NCBI RefSeq assembly: GCF_004000765.1
Contig: NZ_BILW01000035.1
Span: forward strand, 1 to 64,000
Direction: 5' to 3'
Source of the DNA: Paenibacillus chondroitinus NBRC 15376
GTDB taxonomy: Bacteria > Bacillota > Bacilli > Paenibacillales > NBRC-103111
Length of the DNA stretch: 64,000 bases
Below are positions 1-8,031 of the stretch, piece by piece. A program made the translations under genes and the position numbers. The first letter of the stretch is position 1, and every line of letters starts with the position of its first letter. The notes beneath the pieces are model-generated. The model was not told where the DNA came from and did no database searches. It saw nothing but the letters and a program-made list of their open reading frames with translations.

Positions 1-23
1 AGTTCCCCGACCTGCTTTTTATT

Positions 24-560
24 TTATGAAGGCTGACCAACAGCCTCAATTTCAATTGAAATTTTGACCTCGTCGCCTATCAAGACTCCGCCTGTTTCCA
101 ACGCGGCATTATAGGTTAACCCGTAATCAGCGCGTTTGATGCTTCCAACGGCACTGAAACCAGCTTTCTCATTGCCCCAAGGATCTTTGCCCGTACCTTC
201 AAAAGTAACTTCGAACGTCTCTGACTTCGTAACGCCGCGTATCGTCAAATCGCCGGTTAGCGCGTATTCCCCATCACCGGTTTTTGTAACTTGAGTGGAT
301 TGGAATGTCATCGCAGGGTGCTTCTCGCTATCAAAGAAATCGGCTGAACGCAGATGTGCGTCTCGATCTGTATTGCGAGTATCAATGCTGCTTATATCTA
401 CCTGAAAGTGAATATTGGCCGACGAGAGATCCGTCGCATCCGCTTCAATCTGTGCTTCGAACGAGTGGAATGTGCCTTTAACCTTAGCAATCATCATGTG
501 CCTGACGGAGAAGTCAATACTGCTGTGACTTGCATCTACTGCCCATTTTGACTTGGCCAT
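24..560 (-). CDS. YceI-family lipid-binding-like protein
   Basis: A 178-residue protein that fits the YceI fold, a lipocalin-like barrel that binds isoprenoid or similar lipids in characterised members. It opens with WAVDASHSSIDFSVRHMM, the usual YceI start, followed by the mid-domain TGDLTIRGVTK and a YGLTYNAALETGGVLIGDEV segment near the C-terminus. No signal peptide is visible, so it should be cytoplasmic, as is common for Firmicute members. An ideal AGGAGG lies just upstream of the ATG, which fixes the start. It appears monocistronic in this window. The family assignment is firm; the ligand is unknown. Confidence 0.93.
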   Translation of the reverse strand: MAKSKWAVDASHSSIDFSVRHMMIAKVKGTFHSFEAQIEADATDLSSANIHFQVDISSIDTRNTDRDAHLRSADFFDSEKHPAMTFQSTQVTKTGDGEYALTGDLTIRGVTKSETFEVTFEGTGKDPWGNEKAGFSAVGSIKRADYGLTYNAALETGGVLIGDEVKISIEIEAVGQPS

Positions 561-697
561 AAAAGTTACGCCTCCTAAGTAATAACTTATTAAAAATTAT
601 TTACTAACTATTACTCATTCCATTTTATCGTAACTCGGCGCCTATCTTTTGTCAAACAATTTCTGGAAGAAAACCGTTGTTTAATTCTCTTTACCGT

Positions 698-705
698 CAT
701 ACATT
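698..705 (+). promoter_or_regulatory. Candidate sigma-E-like -10 box upstream of the 50-aa gene
   Basis: CATACATT matches the -10 consensus CATACANT of mother-cell sigma-E promoters and lies about 50 bases before the small gene's start. The -35 region (around TTTAAT) is only a partial match, so this is tentative. Confidence 0.3.
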
Positions 706-756
706 AATGTATCGGCAGAAGTCGAAAAAAATCCCCTTTATTAGGAGGAAACAGGA

Positions 757-909
757 ATGGCGGCAGAATCGGATAAACCTGTGTATTATGATGGAAGCGG
801 TATCATTCAATTGCCACCCGGGAAGACCGTTCCGACGGACATCACGATTAAACCTGCCAATGTGAACAGTGCGCCTATCCCCATTCCGTATTTTCCTTAT
901 TTACGTTAA
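757..909 (+). CDS. Small uncharacterised protein, 50 aa, proline-rich C-terminus
   Basis: An ATG preceded by TTAGGAGGAAACAGG (a strong ribosome site, 6-7 nt spacing) opens a 50-codon frame ending in TAA. The product starts MAAESDKPVYYDG, continues with IIQLPPGKTVPTD and ends in a proline/aromatic tail (PIPIPYFPYLR). It has no membrane segment and no cysteines. A hairpin terminator follows within 15 bases, so the unit has its own ribosome site and terminator and probably a promoter. I do not recognise the family. A sigma-E-like -10 box upstream hints at sporulation expression, which is inference. Confidence 0.7.
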   Translation: MAAESDKPVYYDGSGIIQLPPGKTVPTDITIKPANVNSAPIPIPYFPYLR

Positions 910-918
910 ACAAACATG

Positions 919-954
919 AAGACCGCCAAGGCCCTGAGCCCTGACGGTCTTTTG
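919..954 (+). terminator. Terminator of the 50-aa gene
   Basis: AAGACCG pairs with CGGTCTT, with part of the intervening CCAAGG/CCCTGA extending the stem. TTTTGCTAATTTT follows. Confidence 0.6.
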
Positions 955-1118
955 CTAATTTTCAAAACCTAGCGAGAACACCGATAGGGGAACTGGAGGC
1001 CACTATTGCAAGGAAAACGACTCTCCGAGCGGAACTGTCGGGTCTTATTCTGCCTTCATAGCAGATTTTCCGGGTGAAATCGGCAAAATAGCGGACGGTA
1101 GTTCCCTCCCCCAAATAA

Positions 1119-1146
1119 GAAAAGGCACCCTAAGGGGCACCTTTCA
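1119..1146 (-). terminator. Terminator of adenine deaminase gene
   Basis: On the minus strand AAAGG-tg-CCC and GGG-tg-CCTTT form an interrupted stem directly after the gene, followed by TTTTCTTATTT. Confidence 0.55.
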
Positions 1147-1151
1147 ATAAC

Positions 1152-2945
1152 CTAAACCAGTTCCACGTCAATGAGCTTAAACTGAGTTACATTGACTAGT
1201 CCACGGTTCGAAATCCGAATTTCAGGGATAACCGGCAGTGCGATCAATGAAAAAGTCATAAACGGTGCGTTTAACGGACAGCCGATTTGTTTCCATGCTT
1301 TTTCGAGCCCGGCAACTTCGTCAACGACTTCAAGCAGAGATTTATCGGACATAAGGCCGGCTATCGTTAACGGCACTTGAGCCAGCACGCGGCCATTCTC
1401 TACGACGATGGTGCCGCCTCCCAATTTGACAAGCTCATTAGCGGCTAAAGCCATATCTTGCTCATCAATCCCCATAACAATCAAATTATGGCTGTCATGC
1501 GCAACGGTAGAGGCTACAGCGCCGGATTTCAATTGAAATCCGCTCGTGAAGCCAAGCGAAATTTCACCTGTGCCGCGGTGCCGCTCAATACAAGCCAGAC
1601 GGACAACGTCCTGCTGGATATCCGGTTGAATTATGCCATCCTCGACATTTAGCGTTGCTGTCATTTTCGCTGTTCTTGCACTATTTTCAATCACCTGAAT
1701 GACATTGACGCTTGTTCGCTCATCGTTACCGCGGCTAGCAAGCTGAAAGTCCTGCGCCGTCAGCTCCCGCTTCACATTCATGGAACTGCGAATATGCAAC
1801 GGATACACATACGTAGGGAAATCTGCAACAATTTGGCCTTGGTCAAAGATAATGTTCCCGTCCGTCATGACAGTGACAGGCTCAACCTTTTGCAAATCAG
1901 CGAGCAATAAAATGTCCGCACATTTACCTGGCGTAATGCTGCCCAGATCTTTCTCCAGGTTAAAATAGCGCGCCACATTAATGGTCACCATTTGAATCGC
2001 GGTAACAGGATCGACGCCCTCTTCAATCGCACGGCGCACCACATGATTGAGATGTCCTTTTTCCACCAATGTTTGCGGACTGACATCATCCGTGACGAGG
2101 GAAATGTTAGAGGTGTTCACTTTATCTTCGGTAACCACCTTGATAACCTCTTTGACATCATGCCAAGCGGAGCCTTCGCGAATCATCAAATGCATGCCCA
2201 TGCGAACTTTGTGCAGTCCTTGCTCGCGTGTTACGGTTTCGTGATCGGAGGTCACGCCGGACGCGATATAAGCTTGCAGCATACGGTCATCTTCGCTTGG
2301 GAAATGCCCCGTTACGGCTTTACCGCTATTAATCGTTGCTTCAATTTCACCGCACATTTTCGGATCCCCGTAGACGACACCAGGGAAGTTCATCACTTCA
2401 CCAAGTCCGACCACATTGTCCCATTGCAATCCTTCTTCAATATCCTTCACTTCCAAGCTGGCACCCGCATCTTCCAAGTCTGTCGTCGCAGGCACGCAGG
2501 ACGGGAAGGTCGTGAACACTTTGAGCGGCAGCTGCTGGCCCTCTTCATGCATCAGCTTTACTCCTTCGGAACCGAACACATTGGCAATCTCATGAGGGTC
2601 CATGAAGATTCCCGTTGTTCCTTTGGGCAGAGCCGCTTTGGCAAACTCCGTCACAGAAAGCATCGTGCTTTCAACATGCATATGACCGTCCAGGAATCCA
2701 GGAGCTATGTATTTCCCAGCTGCATTAATCACAACCGTCTGGTCGCCAATCGTGTGGTCGGCGTTCCCGACAAATGCCACACGTCCCTCGGCCACAGCAA
2801 CATCCATATGCGGAATTAATTCCCCTGAGTACACATTGACCAGTGTACCGTTTTTAATGACAACATCCGCATAAGCGCTGCCCATGGCGACTTTAGCCAA
2901 CTTCCCGCTCACTTCAACCAATTTATTTCTTTTATATTGAGTCAT
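1152..2945 (-). CDS. ade: Adenine deaminase
   Basis: Metal-dependent hydrolase that converts adenine to hypoxanthine and ammonia in purine salvage. It has the amidohydrolase metal motif GFLDGHMHVEST near residue 85, followed by KGTTGIFMDPHEIANV, both hallmarks of the Ade/AdeC family, then GVTSDHE and VTDDVSP. Length (597 aa) is typical of the family. A longer frame opens with a TTG at 2972, but the AGGGAG ribosome site lies seven bases before the ATG at 2945 and directly abuts nothing useful for the TTG, so the ATG start is chosen. It is monocistronic. No purine riboswitch architecture was seen in the short upstream region. Confidence 0.95.
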   Translation of the reverse strand: MTQYKRNKLVEVSGKLAKVAMGSAYADVVIKNGTLVNVYSGELIPHMDVAVAEGRVAFVGNADHTIGDQTVVINAAGKYIAPGFLDGHMHVESTMLSVTEFAKAALPKGTTGIFMDPHEIANVFGSEGVKLMHEEGQQLPLKVFTTFPSCVPATTDLEDAGASLEVKDIEEGLQWDNVVGLGEVMNFPGVVYGDPKMCGEIEATINSGKAVTGHFPSEDDRMLQAYIASGVTSDHETVTREQGLHKVRMGMHLMIREGSAWHDVKEVIKVVTEDKVNTSNISLVTDDVSPQTLVEKGHLNHVVRRAIEEGVDPVTAIQMVTINVARYFNLEKDLGSITPGKCADILLLADLQKVEPVTVMTDGNIIFDQGQIVADFPTYVYPLHIRSSMNVKRELTAQDFQLASRGNDERTSVNVIQVIENSARTAKMTATLNVEDGIIQPDIQQDVVRLACIERHRGTGEISLGFTSGFQLKSGAVASTVAHDSHNLIVMGIDEQDMALAANELVKLGGGTIVVENGRVLAQVPLTIAGLMSDKSLLEVVDEVAGLEKAWKQIGCPLNAPFMTFSLIALPVIPEIRISNRGLVNVTQFKLIDVELV

Positions 2946-3017
2946 GTTAGTTCTCCCTATTATGAATTTCAACTCCTATTATAGCCCATTTAGATAACAA
3001 CCCAAAGCCGGAAACGG

Positions 3018-3060
3018 AGAAAAAGACTATCCCTGCAACGCAGCTGCAGAAATAGTCTTC
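3018..3060 (-). terminator. Strong terminator ending the transporter/two-component operon
   Basis: On the minus strand AAGACTAT-tt-CTGCA pairs with TGCAG-gg-ATAGTCTT, followed by TTTTTC. It sits beyond the 50-codon remnant, so transcripts of the operon probably include that remnant. Confidence 0.8.
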
Positions 3061-3079
3061 ATGCCATTAATCATGTAAA

Positions 3080-3235
3080 TCAACCTTCATATCTGTACCC
3101 GGCGACCCGCTCAAAAAAATCCACGACGCCCACTTGGCCGCCCTTGAGCACAAGCTCCAGACCGTCAAACGAAGGCTCATTGGCATAAGCCCGGCAGTGG
3201 TCTGCCATAGAGGTTAGCGAGACGTTGTTGAGCTG
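3080..3235 (-). pseudogene. Possible 3' remnant of a lost gene
   Basis: Immediately after the stop of the response regulator, the same reading frame stays open for about 50 codons. It reads QLNNVSLTSMADHCRAYANE then PSFDGLELVLKGGQVGVV and ends DFFERVAGYRYEG-stop, about 20 bases before the terminator. The composition and codon use look protein-like, and the segment looks like a C-terminus rather than a complete protein. An internal ATG (MADHCRAY...) gives 42 codons but has no clear ribosome site. I do not recognise the family. It could be the tail of an enzyme once carried by this sugar operon, or a real small gene. Confidence 0.35.
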
Positions 3236-4279
3236 CTACAACTTCCACTTACTTTGACGATACTCCGTGGGAGTATAGCCCATATGCCGTTTGAACATTT
3301 TGGAAAAGTGCACATAATCCGAAAATCCAACGGCTGCACTAACTTCGTAAACCTTATTAGCCGAATCCGAGAGCTGTTTGGCGGCTTTATCCATTCTAAG
3401 TCGAATCAGATACTGGCTGAAGGGAACGCCAAGCTCTGTTTTAAACATATGGCTGAAATTAGCCGGTTTGACTTCCAGTTGTTGGGCAATTTTCGTTAAT
3501 GTAAGCTCAGGATCACCAAAATGCTTCTCCACATAGGCAATTCCCGCTTGAATCACCTTGCCGTATCCCCAGTTCCTCGTCCCCCGAATCGTCTTCATGG
3601 CGGCATAAATATGGGCAATGAAGGTGTCGAAGTGATGCGTGATCTTATCCGAACCTCGCGGAAACGGCAATTCTTGCCCCGAAGCAGAACGAAATTCATC
3701 TTCCAACAAAGCGATATAACCCGTCAATTTTCTTTCCATGTCGTAGGTATTCAGTTTGTTTTTCATTAATTCATGCTGCAACGAGTTCAGCTCTTTCTCA
3801 ATCTCCAGTTCCCGGAGATCCCATAAATCGCGGGCCAGCTGCTTCGCACTCGTTTTGAATGACCATAACTGCTCTTTGTTGTCATGAACAATGCGTGCTT
3901 TCTCAAGCAGTATCTTCTCCCGCAAGGCATGTAAAGTTGGCAGCAGATGCTCCTCATTAATCGGTTTCAATAAATAATCCGCTGCACCAGCACGTAAAGC
4001 TTGCTGAGCGTATTCAAACTCCCCATAACCGGATACTACGATGACCGAAGATGAAATGCCTTCCTGTTTAAGAGCCGACATTAAGGCTATTCCATCCATG
4101 ACAGGCATACGAATATCCGTAATAATGATGTCCGGCACATGCAGCTTTGCCAGGGCAAGGGCCATCTGCCCATCCTCTGCTTCCCCTACGATTTTGAATC
4201 CTTCGGCTTCCGTCTCCATCAGAGCGATCAGCCCCATTCTTACGATCGGTTCGTCTTCGACAACGACGACGGTCATCAT
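3236..4279 (-). CDS. YesN-type response regulator, AraC-family output
   Basis: A 347-residue regulator with a receiver domain (acidic pair E8/D9, phospho-acceptor D55 in ITDIRMPVMDG, conserved K in the YLLKPI motif), a middle linker, and a C-terminal AraC-type double helix-turn-helix (GIAYVEKHFGDPELTLTKIA ... VGFSDYVHFSKMFKRHMGYTP). Such regulators pair with YesM-type kinases and activate neighbouring sugar-import genes in Bacillus and Paenibacillus. Its ATG overlaps the kinase stop by four bases, which implies translational coupling. It most likely controls the adjacent transporter operon. The assignment is firm; the inducing sugar is unknown. Confidence 0.93.
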   Translation of the reverse strand: MMTVVVVEDEPIVRMGLIALMETEAEGFKIVGEAEDGQMALALAKLHVPDIIITDIRMPVMDGIALMSALKQEGISSSVIVVSGYGEFEYAQQALRAGAADYLLKPINEEHLLPTLHALREKILLEKARIVHDNKEQLWSFKTSAKQLARDLWDLRELEIEKELNSLQHELMKNKLNTYDMERKLTGYIALLEDEFRSASGQELPFPRGSDKITHHFDTFIAHIYAAMKTIRGTRNWGYGKVIQAGIAYVEKHFGDPELTLTKIAQQLEVKPANFSHMFKTELGVPFSQYLIRLRMDKAAKQLSDSANKVYEVSAAVGFSDYVHFSKMFKRHMGYTPTEYRQSKWKL

Positions 4280-6063
4280 ACGGATCGCTCCTTCCGATAA
4301 GCCATTCTAATCTCGACAATGGTTCCTGTGTTTTCCGAGCACACAATGGAAAGGCCATAGGGTTCACCGAACTCAAGTCTTAACCTGCTGTGAACGTTCC
4401 ACATGCCGATGCCTCCGAACGGAGCGCTGGCTTGCAGCATTTGCTCCTCCGACATGTAGTCAAAAGCTTGGTTATACGTCTCCACCAGATCCGGTGGCAT
4501 CCCCCTGCCTTTGTCAATAATCAGAAGTTTAATTCCGGCATCATCGAAGCTGGCTCGAAGACCAATATACGTAGGCTTAATCGAATAATCCTCATAGCCA
4601 TGAATAAAGGCATTCTCCACAATCGGCTGGATCGTGAGACGAAGTGTATGAATATCCTTCAAACCATTCAAGTCCAAATCGACGTCTACTTCCAAGCTTT
4701 GATAACGTTCCTTCTGAATGTGAATATAGTTGAACATGTGCTGGATTTCTTCAGCCAGCGATACCGTGTCCTCCGGATTGTCGATGCTGTAGCGGAATAT
4801 ATCGGACAACCATACCGTCATCTGACTGATCGGCTTCACCTTGGCGATGATGGCATAGGCATTAATTACTCCCAACGTATTATAAAGAAAATGGGGGTTA
4901 ATTCTAGCTTGCAGCATCTGAATCTTGGATTCTCTTTGGTGAATGGCCATCTCTTTTTCCTTCTGATGGGAAGTATGCATCATTTTGATCAGCCGATTCA
5001 AGTCTTCCAACATCAGATTAAAACCTCTATTCAGACTTCCGATTTCATCCTTCCGCAGCGGAGCGCGAATGCTCAGGTCGCCCATCTCCACTTTTTTCAT
5101 TAAATTCATTAAGTGCGAGAGTGCACGCGTGATGGAGAGTGAAAAGCTGAGAATCGTCACAAAGGCCAAAACAATGAGTAATAAGACAAACCCTAGGGTT
5201 AAATTTCGAAAATAAATCAAATCTTCCATCAGTTCCCGCAGCGGAACTTCTGACACAATCGTTAACCCTGTTGATGCTGAGCGGTTATACACAACAATTG
5301 ACTTGCCTGCTCCTGTACCGTTTGTAAAGTAAGGCGTATTTATGTTTTCGAAATGACTCTTATATTTTGCCGGCAGTAGCTGCTGCCATTTTTGCGGATC
5401 GGGATGATACAAGTACTTGTCGTCCGTGTTCACGATGGATATCATCCCTGTTTTACCCAGTTGGGCTTGGTTAATGATGTCGGTCGTTCGGTTCAAGGAT
5501 AAGTCAATGATCAGATAACCTGCCGTTACATACGTTTCATTATCGATGATTCTTCGAAAGACCGTAATAACCTCCGTACCGTCTCCTGTCATGCTGATGC
5601 CCAAAATCCGAAAATTGTCCTTGTTGTTATCAGCAAATTCTTTTCTATAACTATCAACACGATCTGAGAAAGCTATGTTGCTATAATAAGGACCCTTCAG
5701 TGAAATAATGGACAGTCCATAAATATCATCTCGATTATAGACCATGTTGGGAATGAGATCCGCCCGGATACGTGAGCTTAAATCATAATAGTCATATTGA
5801 TTATTAGGGTCTATTTTGACAAATTGCTGTACGAGTGGATGGGCAAGCAGAGGAAGTGTCGCCTTTTTTATATCAGAAAAATAGACATCAAGGTTATAGT
5901 TGATTTGGCGCATAAGCTGTTGATTATTATTAATGGCATTATACTCAATGGTTTCCATGGAACGATCGTACCAGAACTTACCGAGGATCAAAAACGGCAA
6001 ACAGAAGAAGCCGAAGAAGAGCAGAACCAGCTTTAACTTAATCGTCATCGTCTTGATTCGCAT
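4276..6063 (-). CDS. YesM-type sensor histidine kinase
   Basis: A 595-residue membrane sensor kinase. It has a first membrane segment around residues 10-27, a long extracytoplasmic Cache-like domain, a second membrane segment around 285-310, a HAMP linker, the phospho-acceptor helix RINPHFLYNTLGVINAYA around residue 390, and an HATPase domain with VENAFIHGYED, DKGRGMPPD and GGIGMWNVHSRL. This is the His-kinase/HATPase_c architecture of YesM/LytS-like kinases. It lies between the permease genes and its response regulator and overlaps the latter by four bases. It probably senses the sugar, or the loaded binding protein, outside the cell. Confidence 0.93.
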   Translation of the reverse strand: MRIKTMTIKLKLVLLFFGFFCLPFLILGKFWYDRSMETIEYNAINNNQQLMRQINYNLDVYFSDIKKATLPLLAHPLVQQFVKIDPNNQYDYYDLSSRIRADLIPNMVYNRDDIYGLSIISLKGPYYSNIAFSDRVDSYRKEFADNNKDNFRILGISMTGDGTEVITVFRRIIDNETYVTAGYLIIDLSLNRTTDIINQAQLGKTGMISIVNTDDKYLYHPDPQKWQQLLPAKYKSHFENINTPYFTNGTGAGKSIVVYNRSASTGLTIVSEVPLRELMEDLIYFRNLTLGFVLLLIVLAFVTILSFSLSITRALSHLMNLMKKVEMGDLSIRAPLRKDEIGSLNRGFNLMLEDLNRLIKMMHTSHQKEKEMAIHQRESKIQMLQARINPHFLYNTLGVINAYAIIAKVKPISQMTVWLSDIFRYSIDNPEDTVSLAEEIQHMFNYIHIQKERYQSLEVDVDLDLNGLKDIHTLRLTIQPIVENAFIHGYEDYSIKPTYIGLRASFDDAGIKLLIIDKGRGMPPDLVETYNQAFDYMSEEQMLQASAPFGGIGMWNVHSRLRLEFGEPYGLSIVCSENTGTIVEIRMAYRKERSV

Positions 6064-6148
6064 ACTCCATTCCCCTTTTTCTTCCGTCTGTGCTTCTAGG
6101 TTGTCTACTATAAAAATAACGTATTTTACGGAATCAAGAAACCCTTAT

Positions 6149-7018
6149 CTATTCTTTGACCGAACCAAGCATCGCGCCTTTTACGAAATGCTTTTGAAGA
6201 AGCGGATATACGATGAGAATCGGCAAGGTAGCGACCAGCACGATGCCCGCTTTCATCATTTCCGGCGTAAACTGCGTACTCAGTTGGAAATCGCTCATTC
6301 CGGTATTGGCGCCATTGTCTACAATGAGATTACGCAGCAGAACTTGAAGCGGATATAAGTCTCGCGTGCGAATGTAAATCGTTGCTGAAAAATAGGAATT
6401 CCATTGGCTGACAGTATGAAATAACGTAATAGTCGCCAATACGGGCATAGATAATGGCAAAACAATTCGTGTATAGATGCGCAGTTCCCCGCAACCATCC
6501 ATTTTGCCCGCTTCAAACAATTCCCCAGGAAGTGCTTTAAAAAAAGTTCGAATGATCAGAACATAAAATGCGCTCATCGCTCCAGGAATAATGAGAGACC
6601 AAAGCGAATTAATCATGCCCAGCTGTTTGACTAGCAAATAACTCGGAATTAAAGGGACAGGAAATACGAACGTAACGACAATAAGCTTCAAAATGATAGT
6701 GCGCCCCGGCATCTTCGGCCTAGTAAGCGTGTAGGCTAAGAGCGAACAGAGGAGCAGTGTCACAAGCGTTCCGACCACAGTAATATAAATGCTTACTCCC
6801 ATAGCTTTCCAAATCTCATCTAACGCAAAAATAGATCCGTAGACATCAAACTGCATGCCTTTAGGCCAAAGCCCTACCAATTTGGCATTCGCATATTCCG
6901 GAAGGCTAAGCGACACGGCCAATAAGTGAATTAATGGCGCGATCATGCTCAAACTGGTTATAACTAAAACAGCTATATTTACAACTGAAAACCATTGAAA
7001 GGAACGAGCGATTCTCAG
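6149..7018 (-). CDS. Sugar ABC transporter permease, YtcP/LplC type (CTG start)
   Basis: Inner-membrane permease of the CUT1 carbohydrate importer family. The permease motif near the C-terminal third reads EAGKMDGCGELRIYTRIVLPLSMP, matching the EAAxxDGAxxxxxfxxixlP consensus, and the C-terminus HFVKGAMLGSVKE is typical of YtcP proteins. An ATG/TTG-only reading starts at 6952 and would cut off the first membrane helix. A CTG at 7018, eight bases after an AGGAGG, adds 22 residues (RIARSFQWFSVVNIAVLVITS) that complete that helix and bring the length to 289, the usual size. The first permease ends 22 bases upstream. Confidence 0.88.
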   Translation of the reverse strand: MRIARSFQWFSVVNIAVLVITSLSMIAPLIHLLAVSLSLPEYANAKLVGLWPKGMQFDVYGSIFALDEIWKAMGVSIYITVVGTLVTLLLCSLLAYTLTRPKMPGRTIILKLIVVTFVFPVPLIPSYLLVKQLGMINSLWSLIIPGAMSAFYVLIIRTFFKALPGELFEAGKMDGCGELRIYTRIVLPLSMPVLATITLFHTVSQWNSYFSATIYIRTRDLYPLQVLLRNLIVDNGANTGMSDFQLSTQFTPEMMKAGIVLVATLPILIVYPLLQKHFVKGAMLGSVKE

Positions 7019-7039
7019 GTCAATCCCCTCCTGTTTGTT

Positions 7040-7990
7040 CTAATAAACACTTTCACCTGTTGTCTTTTTGCTTAACGTATTCACCAACGTCAACAATATC
7101 AACCCAATGACGGATTTAAACACACCAATTGCAGTAGAGTAACTATACTGGCTGTCTAGCAAGCCAACTCTATAAATAAAGGTATCGAATACTTCACCGA
7201 CATCTCGCACAAGCGGGTTTAAGAACATTAGCATTTGTTCAATATTAGCATCCAATAGATTCCCTACTCTAAGAAGCAGCAGAACGATAATTGCCGGCAT
7301 CAGCGATGGCAGCGTAATCGACCATATTTGCCTAATTCGACTTGCCCCATCTACAGTGGCAGCTTCATATAAGCTCGGATTAATTCCGGCAAGCGCGGCC
7401 AAATAGATGATAGTGCCCCATCCAATTTCCTTCCAAATGCTAATAGATATAATCGTTCCTAGAAAAGTTGTCGAGTTCCCCAGGAAGTCAAAGGGTCCGA
7501 GGCCAACGTAATGAAGCAATTGATTCATCCAGCCCTTAGCGTCAAGCAGATTGGAAAAGATACCGCCCACAATGACCCATGACAGGAAATGCGGTAAATA
7601 CAACATCGTCTGAAGTGGACGTTTCAACCACATTGCCCGTAATTCGTTCAACAATAAGGCTAGAATCAAAGGCGCCGGAAAACCAAATAAAATGGAGTAA
7701 AGCCCCAATTTTAAGGAGTTCCGCATAATAATCCAGAAATCATCATATTGGAACAACGTCAGAAAATGATCCAACCCCACCCATTTGCTGTGCATAAAAC
7801 CTTGAAATAGGTTGTAATTCTGAAATGCGATGAGATTACCTGCCAGAGGAATGTATTTGAAAGTAAAAAAGTAGAGTAAACCGGGGATTGCCATAAGAAT
7901 CAGCACCCAGGACTCTTTGGATCGGATCTGTGCAAACAGGGCGTTCTCCCCCTTTGTGAAATAATGTGGATCGAGCAACAGGAGGTCCAA
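7040..7990 (-). CDS. Sugar ABC transporter permease, LplB/YteP type
   Basis: A 316-residue CUT1-family permease. It has about six membrane segments, beginning with SWVLILMAIPGLLYFFTFKYIPLAG, and carries YEAATVDGASRIRQIWSITLPSLMP, the ATPase-docking loop of this family. It follows the binding-protein gene in the same operon and should form a heterodimeric channel with the next permease. No ATP-binding gene is present here; CUT1 systems of this type usually share a distant MsmX-like ATPase. The exact start is uncertain because the first 25 residues are less typical of the family. Confidence 0.92.
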   Translation of the reverse strand: MDLLLLDPHYFTKGENALFAQIRSKESWVLILMAIPGLLYFFTFKYIPLAGNLIAFQNYNLFQGFMHSKWVGLDHFLTLFQYDDFWIIMRNSLKLGLYSILFGFPAPLILALLLNELRAMWLKRPLQTMLYLPHFLSWVIVGGIFSNLLDAKGWMNQLLHYVGLGPFDFLGNSTTFLGTIISISIWKEIGWGTIIYLAALAGINPSLYEAATVDGASRIRQIWSITLPSLMPAIIVLLLLRVGNLLDANIEQMLMFLNPLVRDVGEVFDTFIYRVGLLDSQYSYSTAIGVFKSVIGLILLTLVNTLSKKTTGESVY

Positions 7991-8031
7991 GTCGGAGCTG
8001 AGCTCGATCCACGCTTAACCGGGTCTATCCG

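Noticed and set aside
1992-2819. A 275-codon open frame on the plus strand opposite adenine deaminase
   Set aside because: Antisense shadow; Cys/His/Phe-rich translation with no start signals.
2973-3017. Purine riboswitch upstream of adenine deaminase
   Set aside because: The space between the gene start and the operon terminator is too short and lacks the conserved purine aptamer core.
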